Assembly: GCA_934182465.1 (NCBI GenBank)
Contig: CAKPRG010000002.1
Coordinates: 191,730 to 255,729, forward strand
Reading direction: 5' to 3'
Length of the DNA: 64,000 nucleotides
From: an uncultured Clostridia bacterium
GTDB taxonomy: Bacteria; Bacillota; Clostridia; TANB77; CAG-508
Shown here: piece by piece, positions 1-7,003 of the stretch
Numbering within the stretch: position 1 is the first letter of the stretch
How the letters are laid out: every line of letters starts with the position of its first letter
Made by a program: the position numbers and the translations under genes
The notes under the pieces: model-generated
What the model was told of the DNA's origin: nothing
Seen by the model: only the letters and a program-made list of their open reading frames with translations
Databases searched by the model: none

Positions 1-2
1 AA

Positions 3-548
3 AATTATTTTATAATACATGGAAGTTTTGGAAGTCCATTTGGAAATTGGTTTAGTTGGTTACAAGATTTTATAACAACAGATGGAAAACAAGTATATGT
101 ACCACAATTTCCAATAGGTGTGGTATATCAAAATTATGAAAATTGGAGTAAATTACTTAAATATTATTTAGATTTAGGATTAATTAATGAAAAGACAACA
201 ATAATAGCACATAGTATTGCACCAGTATTTGTTAGTAAATTTTTAGTAGAGAATGGAGTAAAGGTAAGAAAACTAATATTTGTATGTGGATTTAATAACT
301 ATTTCGGAATAAACGAGGAATATGATACAGTAAATAAGACAATGTATTTTGACAACTTAGTAGATGTGAAACAATATGCAAATGAAATAATATGTTTTTA
401 TTCAAACAATGATCCATATGTAAAATATGAAGTAGAAAAGGAATTTGCAGATACTATTGCAACAGAGCAAGTTTTAATACCAAATGCAGGACACATAAAT
501 AGCGAGAGTGGATATGATACATTTGAAGATATAGTAAATTATATTTAA
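3..548 (+). CDS. RBBP9/YdeN-type alpha/beta hydrolase, 5' end outside window
   Basis: The frame is open from the left edge, so the GTG at 120 is internal and the gene begins before the window. The first visible residues include HGSFGSP and NWFSWL, then VPQFP. This matches the opening of the RBBP9/YdeN serine-hydrolase family (HG, a W-rich turn, a P-rich strand). AHSIAP (nucleophile Ser) replaces the usual GHSxG elbow, and NAGHIN near the end supplies the catalytic His. NNDPYV probably contains the acid. Family members are small cytosolic esterase-like proteins of unclear substrate. About 180 residues are visible, nearly the full family length, so only a few N-terminal residues should be missing. 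No terminator is visible after the stop, and a small RBS-equipped gene follows. Confidence 0.8.
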   Translation, partial: NYFIIHGSFGSPFGNWFSWLQDFITTDGKQVYVPQFPIGVVYQNYENWSKLLKYYLDLGLINEKTTIIAHSIAPVFVSKFLVENGVKVRKLIFVCGFNNYFGINEEYDTVNKTMYFDNLVDVKQYANEIICFYSNNDPYVKYEVEKEFADTIATEQVLIPNAGHINSESGYDTFEDIVNYI

Positions 549-597
549 AGAGGTAAGAAATGAAAATTTGTTAACTAAATAAGTTTAAGGAGGAAAA

Positions 598-729
598 ATG
601 GAATTAAAAGATTTAGAAAAAGAAATAGAAAATATTATAGGATTTACTTTATCTACATTATCATTAAAATATGTTAGAAAAATATGGGAAAAAATATCGA
701 AAAGAAATAATAGAGGATTAAAATTATGA
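598..729 (+). CDS. 43-residue small protein, coupled to the next gene
   Basis: This short ORF starts at ATG 598, six bases after a perfect AAGGAGG. It ends in TGA at 727-729, which overlaps the ATG of the next gene (ATGA arrangement). That is the usual sign of translational coupling and argues for a real gene. The protein is charged at both ends (acidic ELKDLEKEIE start, basic KISKRNNRGLK end) with a short moderately hydrophobic middle (GFTLSTLSL). It could be an amphipathic helix or a partner of the membrane protein encoded next. No family is recognised. Confidence 0.55.
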   Translation: MELKDLEKEIENIIGFTLSTLSLKYVRKIWEKISKRNNRGLKL

Positions 730-1361
730 AAGAAAATCAAGAAATTAAAATAAATTTATCAACAATATTATTAGGGATAGCAGTAATAGTAATTTGTACA
801 ATGTCATTTTTTATGTATACAAATGTAAAAGATAAAGAAAGCTTAAATAATCAAATTGAAAATTTGAATTCAAAAAATAATAGCTTACAAAGCAAAGTTG
901 ATGAATCTCAAGAAAAAAATGATAACAATTCAAATAAAAGCAATATGGATGGAAATAGCGAAGAATTAAAAAATGAAATAAATTCTTTAAATGAAAAAAT
1001 AAAACAACTAGAGGTTGAAAAAAATAATAGTCAAAATAGTGCAGAAAGAAAATATTTTATAGAGAAGATAATAAGTTGGACACCAAATACAAAATCGTAT
1101 GATTTTGATACAAAAACTTGGTATCCAAATGATTCAGCAGAATACTATGTAGCAACAGATGCAAATAATAATTTATGTATAGTAAATTCAAAAAAGGAAT
1201 TAGTGCATAAAACTGACATTGTTATAGACCAATTAATCGTGTCTGCGTATGTATCAGTAGATGAAGAAAATTTAACAGTAATATTGCAAGATTCAACAGC
1301 TTATAATATTAATATTAAAACTTTTGAATATAACAAATATAAATATGCTAGTGGATATTAA
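726..1361 (+). CDS. Membrane-anchored coiled-coil protein
   Basis: Unrecognised 211-residue protein. Residues 10-33 form one transmembrane segment (TILLGIAVIVICTMSFFMY) with a short basic cytoplasmic start. Residues 35-105 are rich in N, K, E, S and L with heptad-like spacing (NSLNEKIKQLEVEK), which predicts a coiled coil outside the membrane. The last 100 residues form a small globular domain with many Tyr and Trp (SWTPNTKSYDF, WYPNDSAEYYV), which might bind a surface ligand. Its ATG lies in the ATGA overlap with the 43-residue gene, so the two are probably made together. Function unknown. Confidence 0.75.
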   Translation: MKENQEIKINLSTILLGIAVIVICTMSFFMYTNVKDKESLNNQIENLNSKNNSLQSKVDESQEKNDNNSNKSNMDGNSEELKNEINSLNEKIKQLEVEKNNSQNSAERKYFIEKIISWTPNTKSYDFDTKTWYPNDSAEYYVATDANNNLCIVNSKKELVHKTDIVIDQLIVSAYVSVDEENLTVILQDSTAYNINIKTFEYNKYKYASGY

Positions 1362-1447
1362 TATTTGTTAGATGAGTATCGATTTTGAAAAAAGTAATGT
1401 AATTTTAATAGAAAAAATTTACATATAGATTTATATAAGGAGAATTT

Positions 1448-1711
1448 ATGAAACAAAATACATTTAAAACATTTTTTATTTTATCTTTTATTCCTTATAT
1501 TTTAGTTTTACTATTAGGTTTAGGAGCAGCTTTTCAAGGAGCAACGTTTTTAGGTGATACATTATATTATGGAATAGAAGGATTTGAAATAGGAATAATT
1601 GGTGGATTAATATACTTTTCTGTTGTTGTTCCAATTATTCCAATATGCTTGTGTTTTCAATTAGGATATGCAATTGCTAAACTAAAAAATAGAAATAGAA
1701 AAATAAGATAA
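1448..1711 (+). CDS. Small two-helix membrane protein
   Basis: An 87-residue protein preceded by AAGGAGAA. Two long hydrophobic segments (about residues 8-30 and 48-74) flank a Gly/Phe-rich loop, with a basic tail (KLKNRNRKIR), so both ends are probably cytoplasmic. No family is recognised. It lies 14 bases before the RBS-driven Nudix gene and is probably cotranscribed with it. Confidence 0.65.
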   Translation: MKQNTFKTFFILSFIPYILVLLLGLGAAFQGATFLGDTLYYGIEGFEIGIIGGLIYFSVVVPIIPICLCFQLGYAIAKLKNRNRKIR

Positions 1712-1725
1712 AGGAGGAAATACTA

Positions 1726-2232
1726 ATGGAATTATGGAAAATATTAGATGATGAAGGAAAAGAAACTGGAGAATTAATTGAAAAAAGTGATCCAAGAATT
1801 TTTGAAAAAGGTATATATCATTTAGGTGCAGATGTGTGGATTATAAATAATGAGAATAAAATTTTAATTCAAAAAAGAAGTAAAACGAAATTTTTTCAAC
1901 CTAATGTATGGGCAATGACTGGTGGCTCAGTTATATTGAATGAAACTCCTATGGAAACTATAGTAAGAGAAGCTAAAGAAGAATTAAATATCGAAATCAA
2001 AGCAGATGATTTAAGATTAATAACTAAATTTAAAACAGGAAATGTTTGGATGATGACATATATATTACGTGGTGAATATAATATAGCTGAAATGAAGTTT
2101 CAGGAATCAGAAGTAGCTGATGCTAAATGGGCAACTTTTGAAGAAGTTGATAATTTAGTGAAAAATGGAAAATTTATAAAAAATAGATGGGAATTTGTAA
2201 GTGATATTATAAAAAAAGAGATTAAAATATAA
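1726..2232 (+). CDS. Nudix hydrolase
   Basis: 168 residues with a complete Nudix box at about residues 66-88: GGSVILNE, then REAKEEL, fitting GX5EX7REUXEEXGU. The Glu cluster binds the divalent metal used to cleave a nucleoside diphosphate linked to another moiety. The N-terminus (MELWKILDDEGKETGELI) resembles the subgroup related to isopentenyl-diphosphate isomerase and YfcD, whose substrates are not established. The start is fixed by AAGGAGG nine bases upstream. A strong hairpin follows the stop, so this gene probably ends the transcription unit that begins near 598. Confidence 0.88.
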   Translation: MELWKILDDEGKETGELIEKSDPRIFEKGIYHLGADVWIINNENKILIQKRSKTKFFQPNVWAMTGGSVILNETPMETIVREAKEELNIEIKADDLRLITKFKTGNVWMMTYILRGEYNIAEMKFQESEVADAKWATFEEVDNLVKNGKFIKNRWEFVSDIIKKEIKI

Positions 2233-2260
2233 TTTCAGAATATATTTACATAATTTATAC

Positions 2261-2292
2261 GAAAGACCACTGGTTTAAACCGGTGGCCTTTC
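2261..2292. terminator. Bidirectional hairpin terminator
   Basis: GAAAG, CCAC and GGTTT pair with AAACC, GTGG and CTTTC, giving about 15 bp with one mismatch and one G-T pair. The hairpin lies between convergent genes: 29 bases after the Nudix stop and overlapping the last codons of the minus-strand hydrolase. It is well placed to stop transcription from both sides. Confidence 0.75.
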
Positions 2293-2988
2293 TGCAAGTG
2301 TCACAACATTAATATTTGGATAATCAGATACCATCTGTTCAGCAGTAGACACGTCATCTAGATGCATTAAATAAATCTTAATTCCTTTGTCTACTAAACT
2401 AATAAAATCGTTCAATGCATCTTCAAGCTTCAGATGTATCATTCCATAATGAACTGATGTATCTACATAAAGAATAGAATTATCAATCAAATATGGAAGA
2501 TATGGTTTTAAAGTAGAAGTATCGCCTGTATATACTACGTTTTTGTTATCGATAGTAAGCTGATATCCAAAGCACTTATTCAAAAGCTGTGGAGAATGCT
2601 GAGTTGGTATGCAATGTCCAAACCAATTTTTTTCTTCAATATTTTTAGTAGTTACCAATTTGTACCAGTTTGGATCGTTTCCTTCGATATTAAGAATCGT
2701 TGCGATATCAGTAGCCACTTCAGAAGAAGGTGCTACGATAGTAACATTTTTCTTAAAAACAAAAAATGCATATTGCACAAATAATCCAACTCCTCCAATG
2801 TGATCACCATGAGTATGAGTTATTAAAACATAGATATTTTCATACTCAGATAAGTTAAAGTGTTTCAATCTTGTGTAAGAAGAAACAGGACAGTCAATTA
2901 TGACTATTTCGTTGTTGTCAGTGTTAAAGTAGGCAGATGTATGGTCATCAGCGAATCCAGCACCTCTACCTAAAAATTTCAAAGCCAT
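2275..2988 (-). CDS. Metallo-beta-lactamase-fold hydrolase
   Basis: The metal-binding signature THTHGDH (HxHxDH) is followed by PTQHSPQ, YTGDTS and a late LMHLDD, the expected order of metal ligands in the metallo-beta-lactamase superfamily. The overall look is of the RNase Z/PqqB-like branch of small cytosolic phosphodiesterases. I chose ATG 2988 (MALKFLGRGAGF) because the family begins at this strand and AAAGGGG lies ten bases upstream. An alternative TTG at 3054, behind a perfect AGGAGG but 13 bases away, would add 22 poorly conserved residues. G+C and codon choice differ from neighbours, suggesting acquisition. The substrate cannot be read from the sequence. Confidence 0.8.
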   Translation of the reverse strand: MALKFLGRGAGFADDHTSAYFNTDNNEIVIIDCPVSSYTRLKHFNLSEYENIYVLITHTHGDHIGGVGLFVQYAFFVFKKNVTIVAPSSEVATDIATILNIEGNDPNWYKLVTTKNIEEKNWFGHCIPTQHSPQLLNKCFGYQLTIDNKNVVYTGDTSTLKPYLPYLIDNSILYVDTSVHYGMIHLKLEDALNDFISLVDKGIKIYLMHLDDVSTAEQMVSDYPNINVVTLAERPPV

Positions 2989-3089
2989 AGTAGTAATACC
3001 CCTTTCTGTTTTTATGAAATGTTTGTTTGACACTGTTCCATATTGTAATAACAATGGAAATCAATTACCTCCTAAGAATTGACTAGCTA

Positions 3090-3118
3090 ATAATATCATA
3101 AATTATAAATTTATTCAA
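3090..3118 (-). promoter_or_regulatory. Promoter of the metallo-hydrolase gene
   Basis: Read on the minus strand: TTGAAT, 17 bases, TATTAT. The predicted start point is about ten bases before an AGGAGG at 3068-3073. Confidence 0.55.
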
Positions 3119-3144
3119 GAAAACTAAAATGCAGTGTACCATAT

Positions 3145-3173
3145 TTGACCACTTTATGTAAATATGATATAAT
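3145..3173 (+). promoter_or_regulatory. Sigma-A promoter of the secreted-protein gene
   Basis: TTGACC, 17 bases, TATAAT. The spacer contains TTATGTAAAT directly before the -10 region and the -10 is followed by TATTTT. The same arrangement recurs at the minus-strand promoter near 36500. Confidence 0.7.
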
Positions 3174-3184
3174 TATTTTTGATG

Positions 3185-3271
3185 ATACTGTTTTGAAAAT
3201 AGAAATGCTGAGTGATAATAAATATAAAACTTAGTTAATTCTAATTCCAGAGATTAATGACAAAACAGTAT
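3185..3271. repeat. 11-bp perfect inverted repeat in the leader of the secreted-protein gene
   Basis: ATACTGTTTTG at 3185-3195 is the exact reverse complement of CAAAACAGTAT at 3261-3271. The arms are 65 bases apart in the untranslated leader, which runs about 140 bases from the predicted start point to ATG 3319. This would form a long-range stem in the mRNA. Confidence 0.5.
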
Positions 3272-3318
3272 TATTATGAGGAACATTGAAAATTACACAT
3301 AAAAAGGAGAATAACAAG

Positions 3319-4392
3319 ATGAAAAAATTGACAATGATGTTAGTAATGCTACTGGTAAGTTTTACAATGCTTTCAAACTTAGAAGTACATGCTGAAGAAA
3401 CTTCAAAAAAATCCACAGATATTTATACAGGAAATGTGGAAAAAATGGCAAATTCAAATTTTGAACTGGCAAATGGGGTAACACCTAAAAATTATTTAAA
3501 GTTTGAAGAAAATCTGCCTTACACTGGAAATAAATATGACGATAATATTTATTACTATTTAGATTTTCGGTTTGAAAGATATGATTCATTTGTAAGTGTT
3601 TCAAAGGAAGGATATGTTAAAGACATTATTGTTCCTGGTACTGACTTTGTATTAACTGATGATTGTTTGTGGTTCATTGATGACTGCAGAAAAATATCGA
3701 AATTTGCTTATCAAAAAGCTTCATACAAAGAAACCGATGAAACGCAAACTTACAAAAAGAATACAACAACATACAATAAAGCGGATACTGATCAAAAATT
3801 TGACGCTGAATATACTACTTACGAAGAAGCAGTAAAAGTGGACAAATCTGTAGGATTTTATATTCCTGGTCAAACTGTATTTTTTCAGGAAAATGTTGTG
3901 GGAATCTACAAGAAGGGAAGTACGGTTGATACCAAGTTTTTCCCATTTTCATTTAAAGAAGTTGGAATCCTGAATGTAAACTGTGATGAAAATGAAGATG
4001 AATATGTATTTCAATTTATCTTGCAAAATAATACAGTAGGACAAATTGACATTTCATCAAAAGGAATCAAAGATTATAGGATAATCGCAGAAGATCCTAT
4101 TTCTTCGAGCACAACACACAAGAGGACTTTGTTCAAGAAGACAGAAAAGAATAAAGTAGATCGTGTAAATCTTACAAATGGTTATATGTTGTACTATGAA
4201 GATTTCAATTTGATTGGTTCAGATGGCAAAATCCATTTTAAAATGGATGACTTACCATGGAAAGCAGGATGGTCAGGAGACTGCTATGGTCCATACAAAG
4301 GAATTATGGACTGCAGTATTATGGCTAATTACAAGAATGTAAAAGAAAATGACATAGAAAAGATGCTGAAAGAAACCGGAATAAACTATTGA
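3319..4392 (+). CDS. Secreted protein of unknown function
   Basis: 357 residues starting at ATG 3319, ten bases after AAGGAG; an upstream in-frame ATG at 3286 lacks an RBS. The N-terminus is a classical signal peptide: two Lys, a hydrophobic core (LTMMLVMLLVSFTML) and a likely signal peptidase I site after VHA. The mature protein is hydrophilic and rich in Lys, Asp and Tyr, without a cell-wall sorting signal or recognised domain. An almost cysteine-free first half gives way to CDECxxx-like scattered Cys (NVNCDENEDEY, GDCYGPYKG, DCSIM) that could pair after export. Base composition is visibly less AT-rich than the surroundings, so it is probably acquired. Confidence 0.75.
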   Translation: MKKLTMMLVMLLVSFTMLSNLEVHAEETSKKSTDIYTGNVEKMANSNFELANGVTPKNYLKFEENLPYTGNKYDDNIYYYLDFRFERYDSFVSVSKEGYVKDIIVPGTDFVLTDDCLWFIDDCRKISKFAYQKASYKETDETQTYKKNTTTYNKADTDQKFDAEYTTYEEAVKVDKSVGFYIPGQTVFFQENVVGIYKKGSTVDTKFFPFSFKEVGILNVNCDENEDEYVFQFILQNNTVGQIDISSKGIKDYRIIAEDPISSSTTHKRTLFKKTEKNKVDRVNLTNGYMLYYEDFNLIGSDGKIHFKMDDLPWKAGWSGDCYGPYKGIMDCSIMANYKNVKENDIEKMLKETGINY

Positions 4393-4664
4393 CATTAACT
4401 ATTACATTTAATTGATATGCAAACAATGATATCGTTTAGCAACAGCAATGTAACAGGCGAGAAGTGAAATAAAAATCTCTGGAAGCAAAGGTGGACGGCA
4501 ATTTCGTTCACCTTTTTGTTTATATAAAAGATAAGCACTTGGTATATCATATTATATAAAAGCTTATATTCATTTTTTCGCATAAGCTTTTCAAAGAATT
4601 TGTGTGTTGAACAAAGTTGAGGAAATTCACATGAAATTTTGTATTTTGCAATTATTATATACAT
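4393..4664. other. Gap between the secreted-protein gene and the minus-strand terminator
   Basis: Apart from the plus-strand terminator near 4500 I see no gene. A minus-strand open frame here has no RBS and an unlikely composition, so I do not call it. Confidence 0.5.
4487..4517 (+). terminator. Rho-independent terminator after the secreted-protein gene
   Basis: AAAGGTGGACG pairs with CGTTCACCTTT (one G-T pair) and continues into TTTG. Confidence 0.75.
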
Positions 4665-4692
4665 AAAAAAGGCCCCTTGCAGGCAAGGGGCA
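4665..4692 (-). terminator. Strong terminator of the small basic-protein gene
   Basis: A perfect 9-bp stem, GCCCCTTGC with GCAAGGGGC and a two-base loop (the inner pairs must open), is followed on the minus strand by a C and six T. It lies five bases after the stop of the minus-strand gene. Confidence 0.9.
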
Positions 4693-4696
4693 AAAT

Positions 4697-4966
4697 CTAT
4701 GTTATCTGTATAGTGATTTTGTTTGGATTCAATCTTTTAATACGCACAACAGGTTTATATGTGTGCAAATATAACTGAATTTGTAATATCGAATCCGAAA
4801 AATCGGTTTCGTCATCTTTCACAATGTCTGCAATCTTTTCAAAGTCGCCTTTACTTAAAAGACGTTTACTTTTTATAGATACTTTTTTTGTCTTTGATGA
4901 CAAACTTGGTTTTACATAGATTGTGTGGTGCTTCCGATTTTTAAAAATATTTAATATTTTGATCAT
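4697..4966 (-). CDS. Small basic protein of unknown function
   Basis: 89 residues starting at ATG 4966, nine bases after AAAGGAG; a longer frame to 5047 would lie upstream of the RBS. The protein is strongly basic at both ends (MIKILNIFKNRKHH, KTKKVSIKSKRLL; VVRIKRLNPNK) with an acidic centre (IVKDDETDFSD). No family is recognised. It is transcribed alone, between its own promoter and a very strong terminator, and is less AT-rich than its neighbours. Confidence 0.65.
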   Translation of the reverse strand: MIKILNIFKNRKHHTIYVKPSLSSKTKKVSIKSKRLLSKGDFEKIADIVKDDETDFSDSILQIQLYLHTYKPVVRIKRLNPNKITIQIT

Positions 4967-5018
4967 GCGGTGTGCACTCCTTTCATAAAAAAACATTTTG
5001 TTTGTATGCTTCAGTTTA

Positions 5019-5047
5019 ATTATAACATTTAAATTATTAAAAAGCAA
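5019..5047 (-). promoter_or_regulatory. Promoter of the small basic-protein gene
   Basis: Read on the minus strand: TTGCTT, 17 bases, TATAAT. TTATGTAAAT lies just upstream of the -35 region. Confidence 0.55.
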
Positions 5048-5165
5048 ATTTACATAATACTACAAAGGGATAGCAAAATAAATTTGACTAAAATTAAATT
5101 TAGATTTATAATATAAACATTATTATAAAATAAGTTACGAAAGCTGTAACTAAGAGGAGGAAAAA

Positions 5166-5687
5166 GTGGCAGAAAATCTAGTAAATGCAATTTTAGGAGC
5201 ATTTGGAGGAATTACATCAATGGCATTTGGAAAAGAAATTTTAGTATTTATAATTTCATTAATGCCTATTTTGGAATTAAGAGGAGGATTAATAGCTGCA
5301 GCATTGTTAAATTTAGCACCAATTCCAAGTTATATTATTTCAATTGTAGGAAATTTATTACCAATACCATTTATATTATTATTTATAAATAAAATTTTAG
5401 ATTGGATGAGAAAAAGCAAAGTTAAATTTTTTAATTCTATTGTAAATTGGTTAGATGGAAAAGTAGAAAAACATAAATCACAAATTGAAAAATACGGGTA
5501 TTTAGGAATTGTTTTATTTGTAGGTATACCATTACCTGGAACAGGAGCATGGACAGGAACTTTAATTGCATCTGTATTAGAAATGGATAGGAAAAAGACT
5601 TTTTTAGCAACAATACTTGGAGTATTTATGGCAAGTATAATAATGATGATACTTTCTTTTGGATTATTAAAAGGAATTGTTGGCTAG
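5166..5687 (+). CDS. Small multidrug export family membrane protein (COG2426 type)
   Basis: 173 residues from GTG 5166, six bases after AGGAGG. Four to five hydrophobic segments enclose the family signatures PILELRGGLIAA near residue 38 and GIPLPGTGAWTG near residue 121. These match the Sm_multidrug_ex (PF06695) family, integral membrane proteins annotated as putative small multidrug exporters but with no proven substrate. The glycine-proline motifs are what one sees in the DedA-like re-entrant loops to which this family is distantly related. It stands alone; a hairpin at 5827 may end its transcript. Confidence 0.85.
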   Translation: MAENLVNAILGAFGGITSMAFGKEILVFIISLMPILELRGGLIAAALLNLAPIPSYIISIVGNLLPIPFILLFINKILDWMRKSKVKFFNSIVNWLDGKVEKHKSQIEKYGYLGIVLFVGIPLPGTGAWTGTLIASVLEMDRKKTFLATILGVFMASIIMMILSFGLLKGIVG

Positions 5688-5826
5688 TAAAATTTTGATA
5701 AGAATAACAATAAGAAATAGTAGTAAAATATAATCTGTATAATAACAAAGTTACATTAGAAATTTACAGTAATATTAGATAAATACTATTGTAGCAATTA
5801 TTATAAATTTCAAAAATATTAAATAG

Positions 5827-5880
5827 AAAAATGTCAATTAAGAATTAGAAAAATCGTTTCATTCTTTTTGACATTTTTTT
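5827..5880 (+). terminator. Hairpin that overlaps the next promoter
   Basis: AAAAATGTCAA (5827-5837) pairs with TTGACATTTTT (5868-5878), and inside it AAGAAT pairs with ATTCTT. A T tract follows. The right arm is also the TTGACA of the promoter below. Confidence 0.55.
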
Positions 5881-5896
5881 ATTGTTGTGATATACT
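5868..5896 (+). promoter_or_regulatory. Near-consensus sigma-A promoter of the ArsP_2-like gene
   Basis: TTGACA, 17 bases, TATACT. The predicted start is near 5903, leaving a leader of about 53 bases. Confidence 0.8.
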
Positions 5897-5908
5897 ATAA
5901 CCTCAGAG

Positions 5909-5936
5909 AAAAGGATACATTAAGGATGTATCTTTT
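5909..5936 (+). promoter_or_regulatory. Leader hairpin before the ArsP_2-like gene
   Basis: AAAAGGATACAT pairs with ATGTATCTTTT across a five-base loop. It falls between the predicted start point and the RBS (GTGGAGG, near 5943), the right place for an attenuator or RNA-stability hairpin. Confidence 0.5.
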
Positions 5937-5955
5937 AAAAAGTGGAGGAATATTT

Positions 5956-6867
5956 ATGTTAGACGTTCTAAAAGAAACGACTATAGATGCTTTAAAAATT
6001 TTGCCATTCCTATATATAACTTATGTAGTAATGGAATATATAGAACATAAAATGAGTGATAAAACAAAAGAAACTATTAAAAAGTCAGGAAAAATAGGCC
6101 CTTTGTATGGTGGAATCTTAGGAATTTTACCACAATGTGGTTTTTCAACAGCAGCTTCAAATTTGTATGTTGGAAGAATAATCACATTAGGAACTTTAAT
6201 AGCAGTATATTTATCAACTTCAGATGAAATGTTACCTATATTAATATCAGAGCAAATTTCAGTTATAAAAATTCTGAAAATAATATTAATAAAAGCTTTA
6301 ATAGGAATTATAGCAGGTTTTTTAATTGATTTTGTACTTAGAAAAAGAGAAAATAAAATATTAGAAAAAAATACTGTAGATAATACAAAACACGATCACG
6401 AACATAGTAGTGAAGAAAATATATCTCATTTATGTGAACATGAGCATTGTCATTGTGATGAAAAAAATGCTTTTGTTTCTGCATTAAAACATTCAATAAA
6501 TATTTTTGTATTTATTTATATTACTTCATTTTTATTAAACACAGTATTTCATTTTGTTGGAGAAGAAACATTAGGAAACTTTATTCTAAATAAACCAATA
6601 ATAGGTGAATTACTTGCAGGTTTAGTTGGACTAGTTCCAAATTGTGCTGCATCAGTTGTAATAACAGAATTATATTTAAAAAATGTAATTTCACTTGGTG
6701 CAATGATGTCTGGTCTTTTAGTTGGAGCAGGAGTTGGACTATTAGTTTTATTTAAAATAAATGATAATATAAAAGAAAATTTAAAAATAACAGCTTTACT
6801 TTATACAATTGGTGCAGTAGCTGGAATATTAATTGAATTTTCTGGTATTTCTATGTTTTTTGTTTAA
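5956..6867 (+). CDS. Putative 10-TM heavy-metal exporter, ArsP_2 type
   Basis: 303 residues from ATG 5956, eight bases after GGAGG; 23 residues upstream in the frame lie within the leader. The two halves repeat a motif: GILGILPQCGFS near residue 50 and GLVGLVPNCAAS near residue 225. Each has a Pro and a Cys in a helix break, as in the ArsP/permease families (here closest to PF11449, annotated as putative 10TM heavy-metal exporter). The central loop is rich in His and Cys (HDHEH, then CEHEHCHCDE), a likely metal-binding tail. A well-formed promoter and leader hairpin suggest controlled expression. The transported ion is unproven. Confidence 0.8.
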   Translation: MLDVLKETTIDALKILPFLYITYVVMEYIEHKMSDKTKETIKKSGKIGPLYGGILGILPQCGFSTAASNLYVGRIITLGTLIAVYLSTSDEMLPILISEQISVIKILKIILIKALIGIIAGFLIDFVLRKRENKILEKNTVDNTKHDHEHSSEENISHLCEHEHCHCDEKNAFVSALKHSINIFVFIYITSFLLNTVFHFVGEETLGNFILNKPIIGELLAGLVGLVPNCAASVVITELYLKNVISLGAMMSGLLVGAGVGLLVLFKINDNIKENLKITALLYTIGAVAGILIEFSGISMFFV

Positions 6868-7003
6868 AATAAAAGAGATATTTTAGCTTATTTTAAATTT
6901 GAATTTATATTTATATTCATAAAATAAATATATCTTTTTATTAATAACATTTCTAAAATTTAATTAAATTTTTTAAGCATAATAAAAAATACAGGAGAAA
7001 AAA

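Noticed and set aside
120..548. Hydrolase starting at GTG 120
   Set aside because: The frame is open to the left edge and the upstream residues contain the conserved HG and NWF motifs, so the start is outside the window.
3286..3318. N-terminal extension of the secreted protein from ATG 3286
   Set aside because: No RBS, and it would put eleven polar residues before a normal signal peptide; ATG 3319 has AAGGAG at good distance.
4395..4664. 89-codon minus-strand frame
   Set aside because: It crosses a plus-strand terminator, has no RBS and an unconvincing composition.
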